Shown here: piece by piece, positions 1-11,609 of the stretch
Layout of the letters: each line of letters begins with the position of its first letter
Numbering within the stretch: position 1 is the first letter of the stretch
Origin: Bromus sterilis
Lineage: Eukaryota; Streptophyta; Magnoliopsida; Poales; Poaceae
NCBI GenBank assembly: GCA_950022295.1
Contig: OX465599.1
Coordinates: 275,673,501-275,737,500 of the forward strand
DNA: 64,000 bases
Direction of reading: 5' to 3'
Notes under the pieces: generated by a model
The model's database searches: none
Seen by the model: only the letters and a program-made list of their open reading frames with translations
Told to the model about the DNA's origin: nothing
Position numbers and translations under genes: made by a program

Positions 1-1
1 G

Positions 2-3000
2 GAGGAGTATGAGGAGGAGATAGAGTCGGAGTCCGACTCATCGGATGATGACCTAAAGGAGGAGGCCGGTACGACAAACGGCGAGAGGAACATCGGCGAG
101 GATGATGGGACCGGTGGCTCCAACACAGATGGTACCCAGTCGAAGAAGAGGAATCGGAAACCGACCAAGGTCGGCGTCATCAGGCAAGAGTTTACTGTTG
201 TGACCGCCGTCGGGATTCCTAAAGAGACCGAACGTTTTTCGGAAGGGTACGGCCGTCAAGTCGCGGCGATCCTCCGCAACACCGTGCCGATCACCACGAT
301 TAACCTCAGGAGTCGTGAGAATATTCATTATTGTCAGCTTCTTATCAACAAGCTGCACGGACGATACAAGTTTCCGGAGCCGTACGATAACACCAAACTC
401 ATAGGGAACAAAGTAAACACATGGGCCCTCAGGAAGATGAGCAAGGCCTTGTCCAGTTGGAAAACCCGGGTGAAGAGGGCAATTTTTGAAAAGAACAAAA
501 CCTGGGAGGAGCTCAAGGAGAAAGAGTCGTTGATCGACGAATCTACCTACAACCTTTTCAAGGCTAGGTGTGAGTCCGAGCAAGCCAAGGCCGCGAGTGC
601 AAAGGGCAAGGCCATGCGGTCGCAGGTCATAGGTAACTACCGTCTCGGAGCCGGTGGTTACAAAAGTTCCAAGCCTAAATGGGACAAGGAGGATGCCGAG
701 TACGCCGCTGTGGGCATACCTAACCCCTTCCAGCAATACAAAGATGATCCGCAGACCGGATTCTTTGTGAGGTCCCGGAGCTATAAGGACAAAGCAACCT
801 CGAAAATAATTATCGATCCTAAGATTCAGGAGTTTACGACTGCCGTGGTAAGTAGTTTACCACGCGACCTTGTCGATTGAATTCTCGAGTGAAGTTCACA
901 ATTTCTTAACATTTCACATTCTTTTTGCAGGAAGCAGAAATGAAAATCGCCTCGTCGCAGGAGTCGTCGGTTAAGCCGGCCGGCCCGTGGGGCAATGCCT
1001 TTAACAGGGCGTTGAACAAGGTCAAGAAGGTTGACGACGTGACGGCGAAGCCATCGTCAGCCGGCCATGTGGTCGGCTTTGGTGCGGACCTAAATTGGTC
1101 CGAATATTATGGAAAACCGGCGAAGCAGTCCGGTTCGAGGGGGCGCAAGGCGAGAAGGACCTAAGAAGATGCCGCTTATGTTCGTGGACTAGAGGAGAAG
1201 GTGAACATGCTTCCGCAGCTTGTCCAGGACGAAGTGGCGAAGACGATGAACGCTCTCCTTCCAGATATGATGCAGTCGCTCGCGAATTGGCAAGCGCGTG
1301 GTGGACAAGGGCCCATACCAGTCCCCAGCATGGTCGGCAGCAACTCGGGCACCGCGGCGCCTGCAGTCCCGAATTCGGCCGTAGTGGTGGCTCCCGCACC
1401 GACTCCCGGCGTATTGGTGACTCCGGCCGCCAACACCGCGGCGGCGACGCCGGACGTGATGGTAACTCCTCCGGCCACGATCGAGCAACCGGGGCATAAC
1501 AATAATGCACCCGGCGGCAGCGCAAATAGGGTGACCGACGCTACGGGAGGTAGCGCGCCCTCCGTCTCTTGCATGCCCGCCGTCATCGGCGGGGTCTCTT
1601 CACTAGCCGACCTCGACGCCCTCAAGGTAACTATAAGCGTCTGCAACTCAAACGAGGACTTCATCTCCTTGCCTTTTTTAGTGGAATCTCTCTGATGCCG
1701 TACATGCATATATATATATATCTCTTTCGCAGGAGGACACTCCATGCATTCTATTACAAGTCATGGACGGCGAGTTGAAGGATGTTGCCAAAGGTAAAAT
1801 CATTCAACCACAAAATCGAATCATGCACAATATGCCGATGGCACCGGAGATGCATAGGGTTCAAATCTCTCTCGTGATGTTGGGCTACGAGAGAGTTGAA
1901 CCTCCCATTCAACCCCCCGGATACGATGAGGACGAGACGGAAGTCCTCAGTGACTGTTTCAACAAAATATGCCTATCGCCGAAGAGCCAAATGCATTTAA
2001 TGACTGGGGAAAGGGGCACCACACCTTGGACAACACCGCTAGTCATCGTGTCGGCGCCACATGATCCCATCGGCGCACAACAAGAAGATGATGATCTTGA
2101 TGATGATATCAGCGCCGACCAGTTCATCTATACTTTGTATGATGCTGATGACTTATTCATGCCTCCTGCTGAAGGAGCCTATCAGCATGACGAGGAAGCT
2201 CGCGGTCCAGCTGATCCTGCGGCGAAGCCTTCTTGCTCCACGCGTCTCTTTGCTGCTTCTCAGGACATGTCTCCAGCAGCTTGCGCCTTCACCGAGCCTC
2301 AAGCAGATGCCACAAGGAGATCTATTCTCAGCCCGTCCGCACTCCATAAGGCGGCCACTGAGCAGATAAAGGCCGGTGACTGCTCAAAATCAGAAAAGAA
2401 GAAGGGACGGAAAAGAAAGAAGAGCATCACTTCCAGTAGCCAACCTTCGATGCCGATCCGGGCTCAGGACGGGCCACCAAGACCCAAGGATCTCTCGTTT
2501 GAAATCCATGTGGCTGGTAGGGCGATGCTACCTAAGGACATGCTGGACCTTGCAACTTCGGATATGCAGAGTGTGCATCATAGTATTATGGCATTAGAGA
2601 AGATTCTTCTTTGAGAAGAGAATCCCTCGTACCCGGTTTTCATGGCCAAGGTGCCACTCAACATGGGCTTCATCAACACTATCCCCGCGGATATGATAAT
2701 CCTGCGATTTTTGGAGATCTTCAATTTGTACCTTCTCAAGCGGCTGGACCATAGCCTTATCCGTCTGTTCTCTCTCAGCCTTTCTATGAGTATCAGGAGA
2801 GAGAAGACCCCGAGCGTTGCGATATTGGACCCCTTCTACATGCGTGAAAGCATCTTGATGGACGATGGGGACGAGGCTCTCGTGGCGGGGTACATCACGG
2901 ACTTCATGCTACGGAATGCCGACAAGGATTCATTTCTTATGACCTACTCTCCCAAGTAAGTCATTCGCTCTCCTCCGTAGCATATATGCTTTCTTAGCTT

Positions 3001-3485
3001 TCCATTGTCCTCTTCCAACATTCCTTTTGGATTGTTTTAATTATGCAGTGAGGATCAAGACTGCGTGCTCATCTGCTTTTCACCGCAACACTCGCATGAC
3101 GTGTATTTAGACTCGGGGAGTGTGAAGAAGAAAGATTACAAGTATATCATGAGAGTTTTGGATGATGCTCTCGTCGGCTACATAAAAGCCGGAGGCAAGA
3201 TCATGAAGCACAAGTTCAGGAAAAATCAGCCTCGCATGAACGTGTTCAACCACGTAACACAGTTCCCGTGCGTCAAGCAGCCGGCTGGCAGTGTGAGGGA
3301 TGCGTACTACGCCCTTCATCACATGAGGGAGATTGTACAGGAACAACGCAACCTTACGCTGCCAAGTCATCTCAGAGTGTAGGCCGAAAGGAAGGTGGAA
3401 ATCGCCGATGCAAATCTGAAGGAGGAGTTCTTTCACATCCAAGCGCAGATGGCGACTATCATCCGTCATGAAGTACAAATGAGGG
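2..3485 (+). pseudogene. CACTA second-gene protein with Ulp1-like domain, four exons, broken
   Basis: The frame is open from base 2. Exons are 2-847, 931-1626, 1733-2955 and 3049-3485, with GT-AG introns (GTAAGT donors at 848 and 2956) that keep the phase. In-frame stops lie at 1162 (TAA), 2612 (TGA) and 3380 (TAG). An acidic N-terminus leads to a basic region, a Pro/Ala/Thr-rich linker, and at about 3050-3370 a domain resembling the C48/Ulp1 SUMO-protease fold seen in grass CACTA proteins. The positions expected for the catalytic His and Cys look replaced (DCVLIC and SVRDAYYAL), while the Asp in LDSG is kept. A copia insertion interrupts the last exon after 3485. The product would not be made intact. 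The family assignment rests on recognising characteristic segments, not on a search. Confidence 0.8.
3481..3485. other. Target-site duplication (GAGGG) of the copia element, left copy
   Basis: GAGGG directly precedes the copia LTR start TGAAAGTGC, and the identical five bases follow the other LTR at 26641-26645. The match is exact and fixes the element borders. It also lets the CACTA reading frame be followed across the insertion. Confidence 0.92.
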
Positions 3486-4246
3486 TGAAAGTGCAATATA
3501 TCGACCAGAGGGGGGGTGAATGGGAGGTTTTCAATTTTACTACCAGATTTTGGTTTTCTTCAGGACTGAAGCAATCATGAAGCTGAAGAAAATCATGAAG
3601 CTGAAGAAGTAACCAAAATCATGAAGAAATAAAACTTCACAGAATGTAATCATTAGGGCAGCTCATCATAATGCAACAGAAATAAATCAATTCAGATAAG
3701 CAGAAGTGCTTCAGATGCATAGTATGAAGACAAAGAGCAGAGGGAGAGCTGAAGCATATCATATCAAATACTGAAGCTTAAGAGGTTGAAGAGATAGCAC
3801 CAGAGATTGAAGACATTTGTTTGGTAGACCAGTTCAAGTTGCTGTGACAACTCTACGTCTGGTTGGAGAGGCTGAGATTCAACTCAGAAGACATAGTCTT
3901 CACCTTGTTCTCCTTGAACTAAAGTCCTCAGACTCCGTCCAATAACTCAGGTGAGTCTTCAAGGTAGACTCCCGAAACCTTCACAGACTCAGTCACTCCG
4001 GGAAGTCACAATTGCATCTTGACTTCCTCAGACTGAAGACTTCTACACCGGCTGGAAGATCACAGTCTTCAAGAGTAAAAAGCTTCGGATCACTCGAACC
4101 GACTTCCTCAGAAATGCTCAACTACTCAGGCTGGTGGTTTTTCCTCACATAGGTTCTTCAGTTTCCTCAGAGGCGGGTTGCTCTCAGATGACAAGTGTCA
4201 GTTTTTCTGTCGGAGCAGCCAACCTAAAAATGGGGCTGGGGGTGGC

Positions 4247-4254
4247 TATTTATA
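4247..4254 (-). promoter_or_regulatory. TATA box of the copia 3' LTR
   Basis: The minus strand reads TATAAATA inside the palindrome-like GGCTATAAATAGCC (4244-4257). The right LTR has the same site at 13888-13895. Position and orientation fit a U3 promoter for minus-strand transcription of the element. Confidence 0.7.
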
Positions 4255-4389
4255 GCCGCGGAGCAACCAGAGGTGAAAGGACATAAATGCCCATGCATGC
4301 AATTACTCTCATGCCCTCGGAAATGACCGTTGCTAGACAAGTTCTAGCCTCTCACCACGCAACACGTGGCACGGTCAAAGTATTCTCTC

Positions 4390-4740
4390 TCCAGACTCCT
4401 CAACCGAAGTTAGTTACCTCAGTGTCCTGAAGAACAACGTCTCAGACACATGAGGACTGAACTTCTATTGCAGGAGATCTCACTCTCTTCAGGAGAACTG
4501 CACTCGCAGTCTCCAGACTCCTCAACTGAAGACAAATTCCTTAGTGTCCTGAAGAACAACGTCTCAAACACCCGAGGAACTGAACTTCTACTGCAGGAGA
4601 TTTCTCTCTCTTCAGGAGAACTGCACTCGCAGTCTCCAGACTCCTCAACCGAAGACAGATTCCTCAGTGTCCTGAAGAACAACGTCTCAGACACCCGAGG
4701 AACTGAACTTCTACTGCAGGAGATTTCCTTAGTGTTTTTC
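4390..4740. repeat. Tandem repeat in copia LTR U3, unit about 123 bp
   Basis: The phrase starting GAGGA(A)CTGAACTTCTA recurs at 4452, 4574 and 4697, giving a unit of 122-123 bp with about two and a half copies. The intervening sequence is also nearly identical between copies. The other LTR carries the same array at 14090-14365. Confidence 0.85.
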
Positions 4741-4823
4741 TTCAGGATTCCTAACTGAGCACTTCCTCAGACCTTTGGAACTCGTTTTCTTCAACCCCAC
4801 CAACAGTGCGGTGTTTTCCTATG

Positions 4824-5105
4824 ACTCAAGAAGTATAAAAAGTCTTAGCGAAGACTACGCTTCAACTTCGTCTTCAGCGCGAACTTCCTCAGGATCATCT
4901 TCAGCTTCAGCTTCAACCGAACTCTTCAGGATCCTACTTCCTCAGGATTTCGCGCAACTTCATTACTCAAGAAGTATAAAAAGTCTTAGCGAAGACTACA
5001 CTTCAACTTCGTCTTCAGCGCGAACTTCCTCAGGATCGTCTTCAGCTTTAGCTTCAACCGAACGCTTCAGGATCCTACTTCCTCAGGATTTCACGCAACT
5101 TCATT
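4824..5105. repeat. Tandem repeat in copia LTR U3, 2 x 141 bp
   Basis: ACTCAAGAAGTATAAAA occurs at 4824 and again at 4965, and the 141-bp stretch between is repeated with few differences. The right LTR shows the same duplication at about 26180-26463, so it predates insertion. Confidence 0.88.
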
Positions 5106-5282
5106 CTTCAGGAAACACACCGATTTCTCCAATGTTCCTCAACATTTTGGGGGGGTCGACATTGGTGGTTAAACACCTCATCAGGGACTGTTCTCCTGTG
5201 TATACTCACAAACACATCAGTCCCTTAACTGTTTTATCATCAAACTGGAAAATCTCAAGGGGAGGGCACTTGATGCACTTAC

Positions 5283-5296
5283 AATCTCCCCCTTTT
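5283..5296 (-). other. Polypurine tract of the copia element
   Basis: The minus strand reads AAAAAGGGGGAGAT directly before the 3' LTR start at 5282. This is the expected place and composition for the plus-strand primer of reverse transcription. Confidence 0.85.
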
Positions 5297-5879
5297 TGGT
5301 GATTTGATGACAATCAGGTTAAGCTTCAACGGGGATAAAATTATGAGTTTGAAGAATAAAAAAAAACTTTGAAGAACATTTTTAACATTAAGCTGAATAT
5401 AGTGAAGCTCCCCTTGAGGATATGCATATAAGTTGAAGAATGTTTAATATCTAAAGCATTTTGAGGTATATGAGGAGCTCCCCCTATATCCAGGCATTTT
5501 TGTAGCAGTGCATGTTATGAAGTGTTTGAGGAATTAAACAACGCACTGATAGAGATGTTTGCAGAGATAATCACATGCATATATGATAAATGTGAGGAAA
5601 TAGCATGAGGTAACTAAGGAATAGTATCAGGCAAACACCAAAATTACAGTTTACAACTCGTTACAAAAAAAGGAAATAGCATGAGGTAACTAAGGAATAG
5701 TATCAGGCAAACACCAAAATTACAGTTTACAACTCGTTACAAAAAAATCTGAAGAACGAGAGTTGTAACTGAAGAACCCCATAACTAAAACCCGCTTGAA
5801 GACTAACAGATTTCTCCCCCTTTGTCATAAAATGAACAAATAAGGGAAAAACTGAGGCTAACGCCCCTTTGAAGTTGCT
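5297..5879 (-). other. Copia 3' untranslated interior
   Basis: No coding sequence is seen between the end of the accessory ORF and the polypurine tract. The stretch is AT-rich and contains the 76-bp tandem duplication at 5595-5746. Confidence 0.6.
5595..5746. repeat. Tandem duplication, 2 x 76 bp
   Basis: The stretch beginning AGGAAATAGCATGAGGTAAC at 5595 is repeated from 5671 with virtually no differences. Both copies end in a run of A. The near identity points to a recent duplication, probably by slippage or unequal exchange. Confidence 0.93.
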
Positions 5880-8800
5880 TCAAGGCTGAGGTGAGTCACG
5901 CCTGAGGCAATCCGTTGCAGTGTGAGGACATCCAGCAGTGTCTTCAGCTTCTTCAGCAGTCATCTCCTGGTTTGAAGAATAAGAATCCATGGCCAGAGGA
6001 GGAGTTGTGCAGCGTCTGAATTGTCTTGGGGGTCTGATGGCAGGAATCGGAGGCTGTTGAAGCTCCAACTTGGCAAGGTCTTTAGGGGTGATTACTTCTC
6101 TCATCAGGGCATCAAGATGTTGATATGTATGATGAGCATACTGATGCACTTTCTTCACAGAAGAATGCGTGTGAGCCATATAGCTGAGAATCTCAGAAAT
6201 CTGACGCTTTACCCAGTCATGATTTCTATCAACTTTCTGATGAAGACTAATCAGAAGCTCTCGATCAGTCATCACTCGAGCCTGAGTTGTATCCTCAGTT
6301 GAGGCATGAGTTCTTGTTTCATCAGTTGTGCGAGACTGAGGATGACGAATATTTCCACCGAGGGAATTGGTCGGGAGAACTTCTTCATAGAAGATGCCTT
6401 TGCCTTTGTCATTTGAAGCAATAGTATGCTGAAGCACTTCGACAGGCGGAAGATAAGTCCTGTGATTCGGGTGATCAGGTTGGAAATCAATTCCAGTCAC
6501 TGCTCGGATTAGCTTCATGATCCAAGGCGCGTATGGCTTCAGGATATGAGGATTCTGTGCAGCATCAACTAGAGTTCTGAAGAAGTCAGGAACATTGATT
6601 GGCCCAGACATGCAGAGGTTGTGAAGTATGTTCTTCATGACACCAATGACTTCTTCAGCAGTGGATTCATAGCCTTTGATGGGGTAGAAGGTCTTCGCCA
6701 GAATCCGATACATTGTACTCGGCAGATAATGAAGCTCAGAGACTGGAAACTTTGTGCGAGCTGGGGCTTCAGGGGCCTGAGGCTTCATGAGCATGTTCAT
6801 CAGGTCATCTCGAAGTATTTGAAACCCATAGGAGCAGGCAGCAGGGGAAGTGCACTAAGGCAACTCAAGAATGTCAATTTCTTCAGGAACAGTGATGGTG
6901 TAGTGATGATGCTCAGTCATCCACTCGAGGACCCAGGTGTTGATATCCAGAGTATGCATTCAGAGCAGAACTGAAGCAGCTTGGCATGATGCAGATCCTG
7001 AAGCACATTGTTGAAGCAAGGAACGGCTTCCATATCCATCAGAGGGATGTGCTTGTGAGGAAACAGTTTGTTTTGCTTGTAGAGCACTGAAGCATAGTAG
7101 TTCTTCTGAGTGGCAGTCCAGAACCTCAGCAGCTTTCGAGGTGGAGCAGAGTGATACGGATTTTGAATCCCCTCTTGAAAGAAACTCATGGCGTTGAAGA
7201 AATCAGTAGCATCAAAGCTTGGAGTATCATCAGCTTCAAGGTCACGGAAGAATGGTCGCTTCTGCATCGGACATAAGGACCGAGCTTGAACTGGGCCTTG
7301 AGGTGGGGAAGGCGCTTGAGGCACTTCAATCTGAAGAGTAGCTTGAGGCTGAGGCGGAGTCGCTGCAGATGCATCAGGCACAGATGTGTTGATGTCCTTG
7401 GGGAGACGAGGCGATGTGGCGTGTTTGTCTTCAGATCCATCCTTTGAAGCTTCAACATTTGTACTGGTTTCTGCTTCAGGAGGGGCTGTTGTGCTTTGGT
7501 CGGCTTCAGCTTTAGTTTTAGCAGCAGGTGGGTCTGGCTGAGGATCAGCAGTTGTAGTGTCAGCTGCATCAGTATCAGTGGTGGTGTTTTCTGCAGCATC
7601 AGTATTAGCAGCATAATTTTTTGGAGCACTGGAGGCTTCGGGGTCATCATCATCAGACGCTGAGGACGATGCACCAACAGAGTCTTCAGACTGCAGAGAA
7701 GTGTCAGGAAGCACCTCGGTTACGGTGTCAGAGTGAGGCTCAGGTGAGAAGACGGTATGAGTGGGTGAGTGTGTCAGCCCATAGTCATCATCATGGACAC
7801 GAGGAGTTCCATCATCCATAATGTCGACGTCCATGTCTTCAACTTCAGTGATAGTTGGTGGCGGTGGGGACGGTGAAGTTGGAACAATGGGTGTTGCAGC
7901 AGGGGGTGGAGTGAAGACGATTAAGCTGCGCTGAGGATTTTGAGGTGGAGTTGAGGCAGCAGTAATATGAACGGTGGTATCAGCGGCCTGTTTGGTCGGA
8001 GGAGCTGAGGAAAGTGGTGTAGCATCAATGGGTTCTTCAACAGTAGGCTTCTTCGCAGCAGGTGGAGTTGAGGGTTGGGCTTCAGGCAGGCGCTTGAGGC
8101 TTTTAGCAGTGGCATCAGTGGGTACTGAGGAAGCAGGCTGTCGAAGCTTCATCAACTTTGCCACCTGTTGAGAGATCCGTTCTTTGGATTTGCCAATATA
8201 AGTACGGTTGGCAGCGAACTCAATGTTGAGGCGTTGAACTTCACATTGATGCTCTATAAACTCCTGAGGAGTAACATCAGTGATAGGTTTCTTTTTGAAG
8301 TCACTGTGGACTTTCTTCAGTTTGGCCTTCAACTGTTTCTGAAGATCTCGTTGATGAATCTCGTTTATGAGGAATTGTTGAACATAGAATTTGATGTCTT
8401 TCGGGATGTCCAAATCATCAAGCGGAGTGTCAGGCTTAACAGACCAAATTTCAATGTACTCCAAGATCTTCTTGGGATCAAGGAGAAGCGGGATTTCTGA
8501 ACCCGTTGCTTCAGCTTTGCGTCTGGACGCAGCACGCACGTATTCAATCTTATCCGCTTCAGTGGCGACGAAGCTGGCCAAATCCTCAAAGTCATCTTCA
8601 TCATCAGAAGATTGAGGAATATGATGAATGGCACCACGCATAGCAGTTTTCTTTGGTGAGGGGCGAGGGCCGCGTTGAAGAACAGTTTTGGTCTTCAGCT
8701 GAGGCTGAGGCATTGTGATTGAAGCCTCAGGAGCACCAGATTCATCAGTGCGTATCCTTGAGGAGGGGGCAGCACCATCTGTGCGTTGACATGAGGAGCC

Positions 8801-9349
8801 AACAACTTGAGGTTTCAAGCCAGGAGCCTTTTTGCGGTGCTGAGGCGGAGGTTGTTGTCTGGGTTGAGACTGATCTTGAGGCGGAATCTGTATTGAAGCA
8901 GTCATGTCATGGACCAGATTCTTGACACGGCTGCGAGAGCGCTTGAGGTACTGCTCATATGCCGCAGGAAATTCTTCAGGAGTGCGCATTGTTGTGGGAT
9001 CAGGAATGACGCCTGGTGCAGGTGGAGGTCGAGCCTTGATACCCAATGTCTTCAGTGGCGGATTAACGGCAAACATTTCCTCATGTTGAGGATTAAGCCA
9101 TTGATAGGCCACCCAACGCTTGGCCCATTCTCTTGTGATCTTCTAGACCCTTTTCTTACGATCATCAGCAGTTTCACGTTCTGGAGTCTTCAGTTTCTCA
9201 TAGAGCTCAGGAGGTAATTCTTTAGCAGTATCAGTGTGCTTGCGTCGAGGAGGCATTTTCTTCAGCTGAGGAGACTGAGGAATTGTACGTTCGAGCTGAG
9301 CTGCAAATGAAGTGAGACTATGAGAACCATACGATTCCTCAGCAGACAT
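5880..9349 (-). pseudogene. Long accessory ORF downstream of pol in the SIRE-like copia, broken
   Basis: The ATG is at 9349-9347. The frame runs to 6917 with one TAG (9145-9143). A single-base shift near 6950 moves it to the frame ending at 5880, which has another TAG near 6855. The original product would be about 1,150 residues: a basic N-terminus, a Gln/Pro-rich part, a Lys/Glu-rich segment (about 8150-8450), a long Pro/Thr/Asp-rich low-complexity middle (about 7350-8100), and a more structured C-terminus (about 5880-7150). I see no clear signal peptide or membrane segment. It sits where SIRE-lineage elements carry their env-like ORF, but nothing in the sequence supports an envelope role. 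A splice-acceptor-like TCACAG lies just upstream of the ATG (9359-9354). Function unknown. Confidence 0.7.
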
Positions 9350-9943
9350 GTACCTGTGACAGAATTAAGTTGCGAGGTAAGTGTGGTACGGTTATATGCG
9401 TTCATGAGGAATAGGCTGAGGAAAACAAAGGAATGAGGCATAGGTATAGGTTTCAGAAAGCTAGCAGTACAGTGGAGGATTAACTGGGTGGAGGACACAA
9501 CAGTACTGAGGAATAAGATGCTGAGGAATAAACCACTGAGGAATAAGCATACCAGACTTGAGGCGAATGCTGAGGAACAATGAGTCTTCGTCCCCGGCGA
9601 CGGCGAACTCCGGCGACGGTAGCGCTCGAGCTTGAGGACTGTTGAGGACAAACACGGTAATCATCAAAAATGAAGACTTCGAATCCTGAGGAAGCTGAGT
9701 AACAACACATCCTGAGGAAGTTGAGGAACACCAAATCCTGAGGTGTTTGGGCGGTGGCGCTACCCACCTTATAAGGAATGTGACACTTGATACCATACAA
9801 TTGTCGTATGGATCTTGAGTCAATTCCACATTAATTTCTTCACACTTAGCAAGGTAGTTCCTCATGAGTTGAAGAGTACGACGCATCGTGTGTTGTGCTT
9901 CAGGAGTCAGGTCTTGAAGCACATAAGTATAGCAGAGAACCAA
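9350..9943 (-). other. Spacer between pol remnant and accessory ORF in the copia element
   Basis: This is about 0.6 kb without a supportable gene. Short frames exist but are rich in TTCCTCAG-type repeats and match nothing I recognise. It ends in the acceptor-like site upstream of 9349. Confidence 0.5.
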
Positions 9944-10440
9944 TCATGGAGCGGTATACCTTCTGATCGTAGTCCTTGCCATTTTCATCAGGACCGAGGC
10001 ATCCGTTTGTAGGCATCGGGGTCTTGATACCTTTGCAGTCTTGCACCCCGAGTTTCCTGAGGCATTTCTTGAGGTACTTCTCTTGAGAGATGAAGGTGCC
10101 ATTGCGTTGCTGACGAATTTGAAGCCCTTGCTGATGAGGAAGTCACGCAATGTGTCATACCAAGCCCATGGGGTTTGCTTCAGTCCATACAGAGCTTTCT
10201 TCAATCTGTACACCATATCAGGCTTCTTTGCGTCTTCAAAACCTGGAGGTTGAGCAACATATACTTCTTCCTCGACATTACCATTGAGGAATGAACTTTT
10301 TACATCCATTTGATATAGCTTGTGATTATGATGGTTAGCGAATGAAATTGTTTTCTTCGATGACGGACTCAGAAAAGATTCCATGAGAAGATTTATGTCA
10401 CCAGTCATATGATTCGTGCATCCACTATCCATAATCCATT
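9944..10440 (-). pseudogene. Copia pol remnant: protease start fused to a reverse-transcriptase fragment
   Basis: The frame starts with the aspartic-protease region (MDSGCTNHMTGD, with an active-site-like DSG). After about 38 residues it jumps straight into the copia reverse-transcriptase segment (YQMDVKSSFLNG, then YGLKQTPWAWY). The junction near 10318 removes the rest of the protease, the whole integrase and the first part of the reverse transcriptase. After about residue 107 the frame is shifted: the other frame continues the RT/RNase H region (EKYLKKCLRKLG, then YRSMIGSLLYLC at about 9960-9925). The catalytic YVDD block is absent. The element therefore cannot copy itself. Confidence 0.85.
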
Positions 10441-10669
10441 CAGTTCTCCCCGAAGAATTTTCCTACAGAAGAGTTAGTATCTCACACAACAAGTTATGAG
10501 CCAGCATCACTTTGAAGAATTCGTGTATTCTTCAGGACTGTATTCCTCAGGATTTTAAGCCTCAGGATTTCAGTATAACAATATTATTCAGCTGACACAT
10601 AATTTTCGTCCTGGGCATAGGATCTGCAATATGGTTAGTTTGCCTCAGGACGCGTTCCTATAGAAGAGA

Positions 10670-11605
10670 TTAGTTCTTCTTAACCACCCACATTCGCACG
10701 GGTGGTTTTGAAGCATTTGAGGAACGACGAGGAGAGTATTGCCTCACGGGTGAGGTATCAGGATAATCATAGGAGTAAGCATTCTTGTTTTGAGCTTCCC
10801 TATGAACAAAGTGATTAGATGAAACATGCTCATATTCTTGACTTTTTGAAGAATTGTCCACTGAGGACATCCTCAACTCATTTGCATCTGTATTCACAAG
10901 AAGGTTAGTGATGAGGTCCTTCTGAACCCAGATCTGCTTGACTGGAGGACCGTTCCTGCAGTTAGTTCCGATTTATCTGGCGAATACCTCACCATTACCA
11001 TTCTTAAATAGTTTATAGTTTGAGTCAAAGGACTCATTCATCACAACTGAAGAAACAGTATCATAACCAGATAAATTATAGGGATCAGGAGGAGGCGTCT
11101 TTGCCCGAACCTAAGTGGTCTCTGGATATTGTTCAGGTTTCCAGTAAGACCCATCAGGGTTGAGTTTCCGAGTGAATGCGACACCTTCTTTCCTCGGGTT
11201 CCTGTTGAGGATCTGTTTCTTGAGGATGTCACAAAGGGTCTGATGTCCTTTCAGACTCTTGAACATGCCGGTTTCCAGTAGACTCTTCAACCTAGCATTT
11301 TCTTCAGCAATGTCTATGGTATCCTCAGATGAGGGGTTAGATACCACAGAAGCAATAGAAATAACAGAGTCTGAAGACATTGAGGAACTAGGCACAGAGA
11401 TGATACAATCATGTTCAATGCATTTTAAACAGGGAGGATTAAATCCTTCTTGTGGCATGATGATCTGTTGGGAGAGGAGTGAATCATTTTCTTTCCTCAG
11501 ATCGTCATGAGACATCCTTACATGTTCAAGTTCTTGTTTCCTCATGAGGAACTCATGAGACAGCTTTTCATGATCAGTAAGGAGTGCCTCATGCCGATTG
11601 AACAA
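10670..11605 (-). pseudogene. Copia gag C-terminal extension / gag-pol linker
   Basis: This continues gag after a one-base shift near 11620. It contains a Glu/Lys-rich, probably coiled-coil part (HEKLSHEFLMRKQELEHVRM), a CxxC pair in PPCLKCIEHDC, and a linker (KLNPDGSYWKPEQ) typical of grass SIRE-type polyproteins. Further stops lie near 11111 and around 10970. The segment at 10897-10670 ends with RMWVVKKN, just upstream of the protease remnant. Role inferred: assembly domain and linker. Confidence 0.65.
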
Positions 11606-11609
11606 GTCA

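Larger units (their letters stand above)
3486..5282 (-). repeat. Copia 3' LTR (left copy), 1797 bp
   Basis: On the minus strand it begins TGTAAGTGCATC and ends CACTTTCA. It matches the split right LTR with roughly 33 substitutions over about 1.8 kb by eye (about 1.8%), plus small indels. U3 contains two separate tandem-repeat blocks (4824-5105 and about 4390-4740), and a TATA box lies at 4247-4254. Confidence 0.92.

Noticed and set aside
1707..1722. TATATA stretch possibly acting as a promoter
   Set aside because: It lies inside intron 2 of the CACTA gene, just before the acceptor at 1732; a microsatellite is the simpler reading.
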